A DNA stretch of 64,000 nt. It comes from Sporosarcina thermotolerans (GTDB lineage Bacteria; Bacillota; Bacilli; Bacillales_A; Planococcaceae). The number at the start of each line of letters is the position of its first letter. The stretch's first letter is position 1. The position numbers were made by a program, and so were the translations under genes. The notes under the pieces are model-generated. The model had not been told where the DNA came from. It was given only the letters and a program-made list of their open reading frames with translations, and ran no database searches. The stretch lies in assembly GCF_030067815.1 (NCBI RefSeq), contig NZ_CP125968.1:1170001-1234000 (forward strand). Reading direction: 5' to 3'. Shown here one piece after another: positions 31,594 to 40,633 of this stretch.

Positions 31594-32940
31594 ATGGGAA
31601 ATGAAGAAGCTGTTTTTTATTCACGTGTCCTAACGGAATTGACATTAACCTTCCATATCATTTACGCAACAATCGGTGTCGGTATCCCACTCATGATCAT
31701 GATTGCGCAATGGGTGGGTATCAAAAAAAACGATGAACACTATATATTGCTTGCAAGACGATGGGCACGTGGATTTGTAATTACGGTCGCCGTCGGTGTC
31801 GTGACAGGGACCGTGATCGGTCTGCAATTATCCTTGCTATGGCCAAATTTCATGGAGTTTGCCGGGAATGTCATTGCACTTCCACTTTTCATGGAAACAT
31901 TCGCATTCTTTTTTGAAGCCATTTTCCTCGGTATTTATTTATATACTTGGGACCGATTTGAAAATCAGAAAAAGCATTTACTGCTATTAGTGCCTGTTGC
32001 TATCGGCGCATCTTTTTCCGCGGTATTCATAACGATGGTGAATGCGTTCATGAATGCCCCTCAAGGATTCGACATCGTCAACGGAGAACTCGTAAACATC
32101 AACCCGATTATCGCGATGTTCAACCCTGCGATGCCTACGAAAGTGGCACATGTCGTTATCACTGCGTATATGACCGCTGCTTTTGTGTTAGCGGCAATTG
32201 CTGCATTCCGATTACTGAAAGGTTCGGACCATATTTATCATAAAAAAGCTCTTTTTCTAACGATGAAATTAGGGTTCATTTTCTCGCTCGCAACTGCATT
32301 GATCGGAGATTTCTCTGGTAAATACCTGGCGGAGTACCAACCGGAAAAGTTGGCTGCCGCAGAGTGGCATTTTGAAACGCAGGAAAATGCCCCACTCATT
32401 TTGCTTGGCGTGTTAAGTGATGGGGAAGTGAAGTATGCTCTTGAAATTCCGTTTGGGCTTTCCATGCTTGCGCATAATAATCCGAAAGCAGAAGTCATTG
32501 GTCTGGATCAATTTCCGGAGGATGAAATACCGCCACTTTATATCCATTATTTATTCAACATTATGGTGTTCATTGGTATGTGGATGACAATCCTATCCGC
32601 ATTGTATTGGATTGGCGTCAATCGTGGATGGAGACGCGTGTCTACCAAGTGGTTCCGTTGGCTTATTGTCCTTGGAGCACCGTTGACAATGATCGCCATC
32701 GAATCAGGTTGGTGGCTTGCGGAAGTCGGAAGGCAGCCTTGGATCCTTCGCAAGATTATGCGTGTCGAGGATGCCGCGACGACAAGCGGGCAAGTCGACT
32801 TAATGCTTATGCTTTTTGCGTTGCTATATCTAATCCTTGGAGTCGGAAGCATTGTCGTCCTTAGACGAATGTTCTTTAAAAACCCTGTAGAACAAGAGCT
32901 TGCTGATCGAGATATAGAAAAAGGCGGTGAAGTACGATGA
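31594..32940 (+). CDS. cydA: Cytochrome bd ubiquinol oxidase subunit I CydA
   Basis: Intact 448-residue subunit with about nine transmembrane helices, carrying hemes b558, b595 and d. Visible family residues include the early His in LTFHIIYATIG (heme ligand region), GRP-like quinol site phrases with EVGRQPWI near residue 380, and METFAFFFEAIFLGIYLY. The Q-loop is short, as in Geobacillus-type bd oxidases. SD AAGGAGG precedes ATG 31594. Its TGA overlaps the cydB ATG. Confidence 0.94.
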   Translation: MGNEEAVFYSRVLTELTLTFHIIYATIGVGIPLMIMIAQWVGIKKNDEHYILLARRWARGFVITVAVGVVTGTVIGLQLSLLWPNFMEFAGNVIALPLFMETFAFFFEAIFLGIYLYTWDRFENQKKHLLLLVPVAIGASFSAVFITMVNAFMNAPQGFDIVNGELVNINPIIAMFNPAMPTKVAHVVITAYMTAAFVLAAIAAFRLLKGSDHIYHKKALFLTMKLGFIFSLATALIGDFSGKYLAEYQPEKLAAAEWHFETQENAPLILLGVLSDGEVKYALEIPFGLSMLAHNNPKAEVIGLDQFPEDEIPPLYIHYLFNIMVFIGMWMTILSALYWIGVNRGWRRVSTKWFRWLIVLGAPLTMIAIESGWWLAEVGRQPWILRKIMRVEDAATTSGQVDLMLMLFALLYLILGVGSIVVLRRMFFKNPVEQELADRDIEKGGEVR

Positions 32941-33964
32941 ACCTTGAAATCTTAGGAATCTCGGTTCTTTGGTCATTCCTCTTCGGGTATATCGTCGTCG
33001 GTGCAATTGACTTCGGTGCTGGATTTTTCAATGCATATAGTTTGCTGACGGGAAAAGATCGGATCCTGACAAAAGTCATCCAACGCTATTTATCGCCTGT
33101 CTGGGAAGTGACAAACGTTTTCCTTGTTTTCTTTTTCGTAGGGATTATCGGGTTCTTCCCGAAGACGGCATTCTACTATGGAACGACATTATTAGTACCT
33201 GTCAGCATTGGAGTTATCCTACTCGCGATTCGCGGTTCGTATTATGCATTCGAAACGTACGGGGCACGTGGACATAAAGGGTATTCGTTCATGTACGGCG
33301 TTGCGGGATTATTGCTACCTGCATCGTTATCTATCGTCCTTACTATTTCGGAAGGCGGCTTCATCGACATGGTAGATGGGCATCCGGTGCTCGATTATTG
33401 GGTTCTTTTCTCGAGTCCGCTGACGTGGGCAATAGTTGTCTTAAGCATCGCGGCAACACTATATATTTCCGCTACATTTCTGACATGGTATGCAAATAAA
33501 GCAGGGGACGTCGATGCGACAGACTTGCTTCGGAAATACGCGCTCATCTGGTCGCTGCCGACTATCATCACAGCAGGTGGAATCATTTTCGAGCTACGGA
33601 GGCATAATTTCGATCACTATACTAATATCCAGACATTTTGGCCGATGTTCCTTATTTCATTTTTGATGTTCGTAGGAACGGTTTGGCTACTTGCGAAACG
33701 ACGCAATTATGGTTGGGCGTTCGGATTACTTGCAGGGCAATTCGCATTCGCGTTTTTCGGATACGGTGCATCGCATTATCCCTATTTGCTCTACCCGCAT
33801 TTAACGATCTACGACAGTTTTTCACGAACCCAGCGATGGCGATTTCGCTTGTTGTAGTTTTCATCTTAGGTCTTGGTTTGTTGATCCCGTCACTAGTGCT
33901 ACTTATGCGCCTATTCCTGTTCAATAAAGACTATGTGCGTGGAAAGGATAATTTCCATGCTTAG
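32937..33964 (+). CDS. cydB: Cytochrome bd oxidase subunit II CydB (one frameshift)
   Basis: Membrane subunit with about nine helices, partner of CydA. The N-terminus LWSFLFGYIVVGAIDFGAGFF (two parts) is typical. One T is missing near 33825 (YDSFFTNPAMAISLVV misread as YDSFSRTQRW), after which the last helix and FNKDYVRGKDNFHA follow. Corrected length about 342 residues. It overlaps cydA by 4 bp; cydS starts 12 bp downstream. Confidence 0.92.
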
Positions 33965-33976
33965 GAGGGATGAATC

Positions 33977-34084
33977 ATGTCTAATTTTATAATTTTTTAT
34001 GCACCATTTATTATCCTAATTGCTGCCATTGTCATCGCGTTTCTCGTCGCACCGTTGGACGGTTCTGTGAATAAGAAGGATTAA
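33977..34084 (+). CDS. cydS: Cytochrome bd oxidase small subunit CydS
   Basis: A 35-residue protein, start MSNFIIFYAPFIILIAAIV, one transmembrane helix, then APLDGSVNKKD. It has the length, position (right after cydB), N-terminal FxxxYAP motif and polar tail of CydS, the third subunit seen in the Geobacillus bd oxidase structure. AGGAGGG precedes ATG 33977 by 7 bp. Confidence 0.85.
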   Translation: MSNFIIFYAPFIILIAAIVIAFLVAPLDGSVNKKD

Positions 34085-34086
34085 TG

Positions 34087-34118
34087 GAAAACAGACGTCT
34101 TGTGGCGTCTGTTTTTTG
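34087..34118 (+). terminator. Terminator of the cyd operon
   Basis: Hairpin AACAGACG / CGTCTGTT with an 8-nt loop and six T residues, directly after cydS. Confidence 0.85.
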
Positions 34119-34131
34119 CGCCTTGAAAACT

Positions 34132-34257
34132 TATCGATCATTTCCCGCCGGATATCGATCATTTCCCAGCATTTATCGATCAATTGGGAGGAGTTATCGA
34201 TCATTTCCCAACTTATATCAATCATTTCCCGAGATATATGGTCATTTCGGGACCTTT
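34132..34257. repeat. Exact 21-bp-period tandem array
   Basis: Six units beginning TATCGATCA (or TATCAATCA, TATGGTCA) start at 34132, 34153, 34174, 34195, 34216 and 34237, exactly 21 bp apart. Most continue TTTCCC plus about five variable bases; unit 3 has AATTGGGAGG in the same place. A frame through it gives heptad-like YRSFPxx repeats but has no start signal of quality, so I read it as non-coding. Confidence 0.8.
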
Positions 34258-34342
34258 GACGCACTGATGTAGGCGACTTCCCTTCACTTTTTTAGACGAA
34301 ATAATGTTAAACTTGTATCACACGAAATTTGGAGGAAAAATC

Positions 34343-35710
34343 ATGTCTTTTATTGTAAATCAAAACGACCGTCTCACTGTCCATGTTGAGGATTTGACAC
34401 ATGACGGATCGGGCGTTGCAAAAGTGGAAGGGTATCCACTCTTCATCCCAGGAGCATTACCTGGAGAAGATGTTGAAGTCCAAGTCGGAAAGACGTTGAA
34501 GAATTATGGATTCGCACGTCTGCTTGATGTGAAAAAGCCATCTCCTGATCGCATCACACCACCTTGCCACGTCTTCTGGGAATGCGGCGGTTGCCAGCTG
34601 CAGCATTTGTCATATGAAGCACAGCTCATCCAAAAGCAAAAACAAGTCCGAGACGTCATCGACCGAATCGCAAAATTGCCAGACGTTCCTGTCCATCCCG
34701 TTAAAGGAATGGAAGATCCATGGCGCTATCGCAATAAATCTCAAATCCCCTTTGCCGAGCGCGATGGGAAGGTTGTATCAGGATTTTACAAATCCAAAAC
34801 ACATCACATCGTTGATACCGATGTTTGTATCATTCAAAGCGCAGAAGCCGATGAACTGATGTCAACGTTGAAGCATAAAATGCACGAAATTGGACTGGAT
34901 GCGTATAACGAAAAAACACATCGCGGCATGCTTCGACATTTAATTGTCCGGAAAGGGAAAGCGACTGGGGAAATCATGGTTGTCCTTGTGACCCTTAAAA
35001 AGAAATTTCCTCAAAAAGAGGCAGTCGTTGAACTGATCAAAAGCGTTGTACCAGAAGTGACGTCCATCATGCAAAACGTCAATGGCGAAAAAACGAACGT
35101 CATTTTCGGAAATGAAACGATTTGCTTGTACGGCAAGTCATTTATCATCGACACGATTGGCGACATCCAGTTTGAAATATCGGCACGTTCCTTCTACCAA
35201 GTGAACCCCGCTCAAACTGAAGTGCTCTACAAACAAGCACTTGACTATGCCCAGTTGACAGGTGGGGAAATGGTAATCGATGCATACTGCGGAATCGGTA
35301 CGATTTCATTGTTCCTTGCGCAAAAGGCGAAGGAAGTGTACGGTGTAGAAATTGTGCCACAAGCAATCGAGGACGCTAAAAGAAACGCAGAATTGAACGG
35401 CATTACAAATGCCTATTTCGAATCGGGTGCTGCTGAAGACGTTATTCCGAGATGGTATGCGGAAGGGAAAAGATTTGACGTTTTAGTCGTCGACCCACCA
35501 CGTAAAGGCTGTGATGAAAAATTGCTTCAAACGATCCTAAAATATAAACCAAAACGGGTTGTGTATGTATCCTGCAATCCAGGAACACTGGCACGCGACT
35601 TGCGAATCTTGGAAGATGGTGGCTATCAGACGAAAGAAGTGCAGCCAGTGGACATGTTTCCGCAGTCAAGCCACGTCGAGTGCGTGGCATTGCTGACATT
35701 AAAAGAATAA
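34343..35710 (+). CDS. rlmCD: 23S rRNA (uracil-C5)-methyltransferase RlmCD/RlmD
   Basis: Intact 455-residue SAM-dependent methyltransferase for m5U in 23S rRNA (B. subtilis yefA lies in the same neighbourhood). The N-terminal TRAM domain (residues 1-60) has [18 protein letters not shown]; the iron-sulfur cysteines are in [14 protein letters not shown] and a later Cys; the SAM motif is [16 protein letters not shown]; the catalytic Cys is in [13 protein letters not shown]. Start ATG 34343 has GGAGG 6 bp upstream; an in-frame ATG at 34304 lacks one. Confidence 0.93.
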   Translation: MSFIVNQNDRLTVHVEDLTHDGSGVAKVEGYPLFIPGALPGEDVEVQVGKTLKNYGFARLLDVKKPSPDRITPPCHVFWECGGCQLQHLSYEAQLIQKQKQVRDVIDRIAKLPDVPVHPVKGMEDPWRYRNKSQIPFAERDGKVVSGFYKSKTHHIVDTDVCIIQSAEADELMSTLKHKMHEIGLDAYNEKTHRGMLRHLIVRKGKATGEIMVVLVTLKKKFPQKEAVVELIKSVVPEVTSIMQNVNGEKTNVIFGNETICLYGKSFIIDTIGDIQFEISARSFYQVNPAQTEVLYKQALDYAQLTGGEMVIDAYCGIGTISLFLAQKAKEVYGVEIVPQAIEDAKRNAELNGITNAYFESGAAEDVIPRWYAEGKRFDVLVVDPPRKGCDEKLLQTILKYKPKRVVYVSCNPGTLARDLRILEDGGYQTKEVQPVDMFPQSSHVECVALLTLKE

Positions 35711-35731
35711 ACAACAAAGATAAAAATAACT

Positions 35732-35775
35732 AAAACAGGAGGAGAAAAACACGTCATTTTTCTCCTCCTGTTTTT
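35732..35775. terminator. Bidirectional terminator between rlmCD and MATE gene
   Basis: AAAACAGGAGGAGAAAAA pairs perfectly with TTTTTCTCCTCCTGTTTT across a 7-nt loop, so it works on both strands. Confidence 0.88.
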
Positions 35776-35782
35776 ATCTTCG

Positions 35783-37030
35783 TTATTTATTTGGTGAAAC
35801 GAGCGCATATCTTTCCCATCGTCTACTTTTCCATCGGAAGTACATAATGGTAGCGCGTACCCATTCATCTGCCGCAATGGCTAGCCATACGCCAACAAGT
35901 CCAAGATTCAATTGGAAAACTAACAAATAACCTAATGGCAAACTCATGGCGACCATCGAAAAAGCACCGATGATGACGGGGTATTTCGCATCCCCGGACG
36001 CACGTAATGAATTGATAATGACAATATTCATCGTCCGTCCCGTTTCAAGGACAATGCTTAGCAATAAGACGGTGGCACCTATTTCAATAACAGCCGGATT
36101 ATCCGTAAATAGTTTTAATAAAGGATAGCGGAAAATCATGACGAGTGCGACCATACATAATGTGAACAACAATGCCCACTTCACACTCGTCCAGACGCTT
36201 TTGTATGCATCATCCTTTTTATCACCGCCGACCAGACGTCCTACAATAATGGCAGTACCCATTCCAATTGCAATTGCAAATAAATACGTAAACATGGAGA
36301 TATTCACGGCATACTGCCTAGCTGCCAACGATTCCGCCCCTAAATAAGTGACGTAATACAAAAAGACAATTTGACAGCCTTGGTACATAATTTGTTCGAA
36401 CGCGGATGGGATGCCAATCTGCAATATTTTCCCTATATATTCTTTTGAAAGCGTAATATAATAGCGGAATTCCACGCGGTACTCCATCACCCGATAAAGC
36501 AACCAGAAAAACACAATCATCGCAAGTAAACGGCTAACGACTGAAGAAATTGCAGCCCCTTGAACACCTAATTCAGGAAAACCGAACTTCCCAAAAATGA
36601 GCAAATAATTCCCTACGACGTGAAAAATATTCATACCCAACGAAACAAGCATCGTCTGTTTCGTAAAGCCATGCACCCGAATGATTGCTGCCAATGAATT
36701 GATAATGGCTTGCAGGAAAATAGCCCCTCCTACAATGACCAAATATCTGGTGGCGTAGTCCAATACATCTCCTTGTAAATTCATTGCAATCATAATATTT
36801 CTGGAAAACAGAACGAATAATACACTCATAATCAGTCCAACAATCAGGTTCAACGTAATCGCCAGTGCTGAAATTTTGGATGCCTCTAAGTATCTCTTCG
36901 ATCCAAGATATTGGGAGACGAGAATCGCGGCTCCATTTCCGACAACTTCAAGCACGAGAATGGCAATATGAATATACTGATTAGCAGCCCCCACGCCCGA
37001 CACTGCATTATCTGACAATGCGCTCAACAT
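35783..37030 (-). CDS. MATE family efflux transporter, 5'-truncated
   Basis: A 415-residue frame from 37030 to 35783 covering about eleven of the twelve MATE helices (MLSALSDNAVSGVGAANQ, then IPSAFEQIMYQGCQIVF, GRLVGGDKKDDA). Relatives begin roughly 30 residues earlier, with a cytoplasmic start and the first half of helix 1 ending in a phrase like NVDTFMLS. Here homology stops at TFMLS (about 37036) and an in-frame stop lies a few codons upstream. The gene therefore appears beheaded by a rearrangement at about 37037 and may not make a working pump. Confidence 0.8.
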   Translation of the reverse strand: MLSALSDNAVSGVGAANQYIHIAILVLEVVGNGAAILVSQYLGSKRYLEASKISALAITLNLIVGLIMSVLFVLFSRNIMIAMNLQGDVLDYATRYLVIVGGAIFLQAIINSLAAIIRVHGFTKQTMLVSLGMNIFHVVGNYLLIFGKFGFPELGVQGAAISSVVSRLLAMIVFFWLLYRVMEYRVEFRYYITLSKEYIGKILQIGIPSAFEQIMYQGCQIVFLYYVTYLGAESLAARQYAVNISMFTYLFAIAIGMGTAIIVGRLVGGDKKDDAYKSVWTSVKWALLFTLCMVALVMIFRYPLLKLFTDNPAVIEIGATVLLLSIVLETGRTMNIVIINSLRASGDAKYPVIIGAFSMVAMSLPLGYLLVFQLNLGLVGVWLAIAADEWVRATIMYFRWKSRRWERYALVSPNK

Positions 37031-37148
37031 AAACGTATATGAAAGCAGTTACACTATAAATGTAACCACAACCTATAGGGTGGTCTCAAAAGCTAGATTG
37101 GACCGAAATTTTAAGGAAAGTAGTAAAACAATTTTGGAGGGCGATAGT

Positions 37149-38102
37149 ATGAGAGGTTGGCTATTTTCAGGTACAAATAAACCACTAAAATTAATTGAAA
37201 AAGAAGATCCAAAAGCGATTCCTGGTCAAGTTGTGATAGACGTAAAAGCTGCTGGTCTATGCCATTCAGACGTTGCAGCATTACAAGATCCAGGTTGGAT
37301 GCCACTATTCCCAAATGGTCCTGTTATTATGGGGCATGAGTTTGCTGGGGTTGTTATTGAAGTGGGTGAAGGCGTTGAAAACATTAAAGTTGGAGACCGA
37401 GTCGGGGCTAACCCAATGAATCGAGAAACGAAAGTAACTGCGGGGTACACTTATGACGGCGGTTATGCAGAAAAAGTGCGCGTTCCTGCGGATCAATGTG
37501 TAATTATTCCCGAAAGCGTAACCTTTGCAGAAGGGGCGGCTTCAACAGATGCAGGAATTACAGCTTATCGTGCGCTTTTCAGTATTGGACAAGCAAAAGA
37601 AGGTACGAAATTAGGAATTATCGGTATCGGTGGACTTGGTCAATTTGCTTTGCAAATGGCACAGATTAAAGGTTGCGAAGTGTACGCTACAGATGTTTCT
37701 CCTGAAGCTCGAAAACTTGCTGAAGAATTAGGTGCTCATAAAGTTTACGACTCAATTTTAGATATGAAAGAAGCAGAGTGTGACGTCATTGTTGACTTTG
37801 CTGGTTTTGGCCAAACAACTTCTGATGCACTGGAAGCTGTAAGACGAGAAGGAACAGTTGTAATTGTTGGTATGGGTAAATTAGAATCCAATATCAATAC
37901 GTATTTAATGATTACAAAAGAAATTAAGCTATTAGGAAGTAATGGCGGATCTGTAGAAGACTTACAAGGTGTATATGATTGCTTCGCTACTGGTAAAATG
38001 AATCCAACTCTTGTTACCATTCCGTTTGAAGAAGTCGACAAAGGCTTAGAAAAACTCAAAAATCATGAAGTAAAAGGGCGCTTAGTAGCTATATTTGAAT
38101 AA
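37149..38102 (+). CDS. Zinc-dependent alcohol dehydrogenase family protein
   Basis: A 317-residue medium-chain dehydrogenase. The GroES-like part has GLCHSDV (catalytic Zn Cys) and MGHEFAGVV (Zn His/Glu); the Rossmann part has GIGGLGQFALQMAQ. The lobe that normally holds four structural-zinc cysteines has none (NPMNRETKVTAGY), and the third catalytic ligand position reads STDAGITAYRAL with Asp for Cys, as in some subfamilies. Substrate unknown. Start ATG 37149 has TTGGAGGG upstream. It lies beyond the MATE truncation point, so probably belongs to acquired DNA. Confidence 0.85.
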   Translation: MRGWLFSGTNKPLKLIEKEDPKAIPGQVVIDVKAAGLCHSDVAALQDPGWMPLFPNGPVIMGHEFAGVVIEVGEGVENIKVGDRVGANPMNRETKVTAGYTYDGGYAEKVRVPADQCVIIPESVTFAEGAASTDAGITAYRALFSIGQAKEGTKLGIIGIGGLGQFALQMAQIKGCEVYATDVSPEARKLAEELGAHKVYDSILDMKEAECDVIVDFAGFGQTTSDALEAVRREGTVVIVGMGKLESNINTYLMITKEIKLLGSNGGSVEDLQGVYDCFATGKMNPTLVTIPFEEVDKGLEKLKNHEVKGRLVAIFE

Positions 38103-38169
38103 ATTGCCACATACACACTGCACATGTTGAGGCTGTAACGTGGTTGGAATTGGTGTGAAGTTTAAAAAA

Positions 38170-38207
38170 GAGCGAATCCCGACTTAAACTTGGGATTTGC
38201 TTTTTCA
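38170..38207. terminator. Terminator between the dehydrogenase and pepF-like gene
   Basis: Hairpin AGCGAATCCC / GGGATTTGCT with flanking A and T runs, suited to both converging transcripts. Confidence 0.75.
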
Positions 38208-39916
38208 TTTTACTTCCGCTTCGTTAATGAATGTCTTGAATGACTTTTCTAGGAATTCACCCATTTGTTTGACAGTTGGCTCTGAAAAATCAAAACTGAC
38301 CCCAGTTTCTTTATATATAGCTGCGATGGATTGATTGTAGTCCACACTTGCACCTTTTTTAAAGGATTCGACAGCTAACTCTGGGTCTTTCTGATAATTC
38401 TCAAGTAATTGAAGAGCCCCTAACATCGAGATGGAGTATTCAATAGTATAGAAAGGATATTGAATAAAATGAAGGGTGCCTACCCAGCTCATTCCAATTT
38501 CCTCCTCAAACCCAGAAGTATCGACAGGGTTTAAGCCATAACGTTTTGAGATTTCAAAGAATTTTTCATCACGCTCTTTGGGGGTGTGTTTAGGATTCGT
38601 ATACATCCAATGTTGGAAGAGATCCCCTGATAATGGTCCGAATAGCATTGTAAAAGCCCTTCTTAGCTCCTCACGCTGAGCGTTCTTAAATTCTTCTTCT
38701 GAGTAAAACTGATTTAGTTTATCCAATAAGAGCAATTCCATCCCATGGGAATACAGTTCAGCGATTTCCGCTCGCCATTGGTATTCTTCAAGAGGACCCT
38801 GCTCTGAAAACTGGAGATATCCATTCACCGCATGACCCATTTCATGAATTAATGCGATAAGAGAGAAGAAGGATGGGCTCATGTTTGCAAAAACAAAGTT
38901 ATTTCCTGAAACAGGTAAGTCGATACAGAAACCACCTGGGCTTTTTCCTTTTCGATCTCCAAGATCGAGTAATCCATGCTCTCTCATGTAATCGAAACGG
39001 TCTGCGAAATATGGGTCGGTTTTCCCTAACATCTCACCAACGCCATCCATAAGAGTGGACACCTCGGTATATGGTGGGTTTTTCAAGAGTTTAGCGGTGT
39101 TATCCCAGGGGCGATAAGTATCGACACTTAGCTTAGACTTAAAAACATCTGCAAGTCTGTTCCAAGCAGGGATAATATGTTTTTCTACATTTTCATGAAA
39201 ATCATAACAATCCTGAACACTATACTCACGATTTTTGGTCACAAATATATAATCACAATAATTTTCAAAGCCTGCATTTAATGCAATTTGATGGCGTAGT
39301 TGAACGAGCTCATCCATGATGGCATCCATATCGGGCTTAATCTGTCGATAGGCTGACCTTATTAAGAGATAAGCTTTTTTTCGCACGGCTCTGTCTAAAT
39401 TATCAAGTTGGGATTCGACAAACGGTAAAGGCTTTTCCTCCCCTCCCATTCAACTGTTAGCCCTCCCATAATTTCACTATACTTCGTAGAGAGTTCTTGT
39501 TCTTTTACCATTAATGGAATGTTTTCTTCTCTGAACAATTTAACTTTGGACTCGCGAACGCGACGCATTAAACCGTAACGGTTTTCATCTATTTGATTGA
39601 AATATGGAGAATCACAGAATTTCTCATTCAGTTTTGCCTCATATTTCATTAAAAGTGGTTGGATGACTTGCTGATCATGAAGAAACGTTGACTTGATGTC
39701 AGCATCCTCTGTGTTTCGGAAGAAATCGACTTGGTGACCTATCATCGCCTCCATAATTTTAATCATTAAATCCTTTTCATCCTTTAACCACTTTTCTAGG
39801 TCAGAAATGGATTCAATTGGAACTTCAAGTAAAATTCGAAATTGAGCCTCGACACCTTCTACATCTTGTAAATCAATTAATTCTTTATAATAATTTTGAG
39901 CTATATCTTGCGTCAT
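38205..39916 (-). CDS. M3 family oligoendopeptidase (PepF-like, one frameshift)
   Basis: Zinc metallopeptidase for short peptides, probably cytoplasmic (no signal peptide). The HExxH motif is in ALIHEMGHAVNGY, followed by the M3 ELYSHGMELL region with the third ligand Glu, and SWVGTLHFIQYPFYTIEY near the C-terminus. The frame slips by one missing base near 39430, between LTVEW and GGEEKPLPF. Corrected length about 570 residues. It is divergent from, and next to, the thiazole-peptide precursor gene; a link between them is only speculation. Confidence 0.88.
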
Positions 39917-40193
39917 GGATAAATCTCCTCCCCTTTAGAAAATTTTTAATAACCCCAATATTAATAATATGCTTTTAATAGGTATCAAATCCAGCTTTTT
40001 CAAAAGAATTAACAAACAATTTTTTGTGGGGAAAAAAAGGGATACATAGTCGATTATCATAGGCATATAAAGCAGTAACATTCCCCACCCCCAGTTCATA
40101 AATTGGTATAGAGTGTGTAAATGGACTTTTGACTATTGTGTTTCCCCTTTCACGTTCATAGCACATCTTGATAATATAATTGGAGGTGCAAGA

Positions 40194-40481
40194 ATGAATG
40201 ATTTCCATAACGAACTCCAGATGCTGAATCTTGGCGAGTTCAATACGAGTCAGGCAGTTAATTGGGACCAAAACAATCCTCTTTCAAATCAAACTGCGCA
40301 GCTCGGTGGCATTGGCGGTTGCTTTGGCGGAGGCTTTGGCATTGGCGGTTGCTTTGGCGGTGGCTTTTTCCGTTGCGGCTTTAGCTGCTTTGGCTGCTTT
40401 AGTTGTTTCCGCTGCTCTAATTGTTTCCGTTGCCATAATTGTTTTCGCTGTAGTAGTTGCGGCGGCCGTTGCCACGGTTAA
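40194..40481 (+). CDS. Heterocycloanthracin/sonorensin-type RiPP precursor peptide
   Basis: A 95-residue precursor for a thiazole/oxazole-modified peptide. Leader (1 to about 37) MNDFHNELQMLNLGEFNTSQ followed by AVNWDQNNPL matches heterocycloanthracin leaders (ELQxLxL...WDQ). The core (about 38-95) has two copies of GIGGCFGGGF (39-48, 49-58), then Cys at 61 and at every third residue from 65 to 89, built on CFRC and SNC/HNC/SSC steps, ending GGRCHG. Thirteen Cys in total, with Ser at 64, 70, 75, 87 and 88. GGAGGT sits 6 bp before ATG 40194. The enzymes follow on the same strand. Confidence 0.9.
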   Translation: MNDFHNELQMLNLGEFNTSQAVNWDQNNPLSNQTAQLGGIGGCFGGGFGIGGCFGGGFFRCGFSCFGCFSCFRCSNCFRCHNCFRCSSCGGRCHG

Positions 40482-40504
40482 TAGTAACAAAAAACATGAT
40501 TGCC

Positions 40505-40537
40505 AAGGTCCCTGCAGTTGTTGCAGGGACTTTTCTA
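40505..40537 (+). terminator. Attenuating terminator after the precursor gene
   Basis: AGGTCCCTGCA / TGCAGGGACTT hairpin with a short loop and TTTTCTATAT, between the precursor and its maturation genes. Partial read-through would give excess precursor over enzymes, a common RiPP arrangement. Confidence 0.75.
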
Positions 40538-40633
40538 TATAAGGTTAAACATATGAAACAAGTTATGGTACATAGGATTGGAGTGTTAGTAATAATTTTG
40601 ATTTAGAAATAGCTATTGTTAAGGAGGAATGGA

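Noticed and set aside
34132..34257. CRISPR array
   Set aside because: Units are contiguous 21-mers without distinct spacers, and there are no cas genes.
34084..34272. Small protein with YRSFP repeats
   Set aside because: The frame starts at the cyd terminator and lacks a ribosome site; it is translation of the 21-bp array.
40027..40092. Inverted GTGGGGAA / TTCCCCAC before the precursor gene
   Set aside because: Only 8 bp with about 47 bp between the arms; could be chance, and no promoter could be fitted around it.
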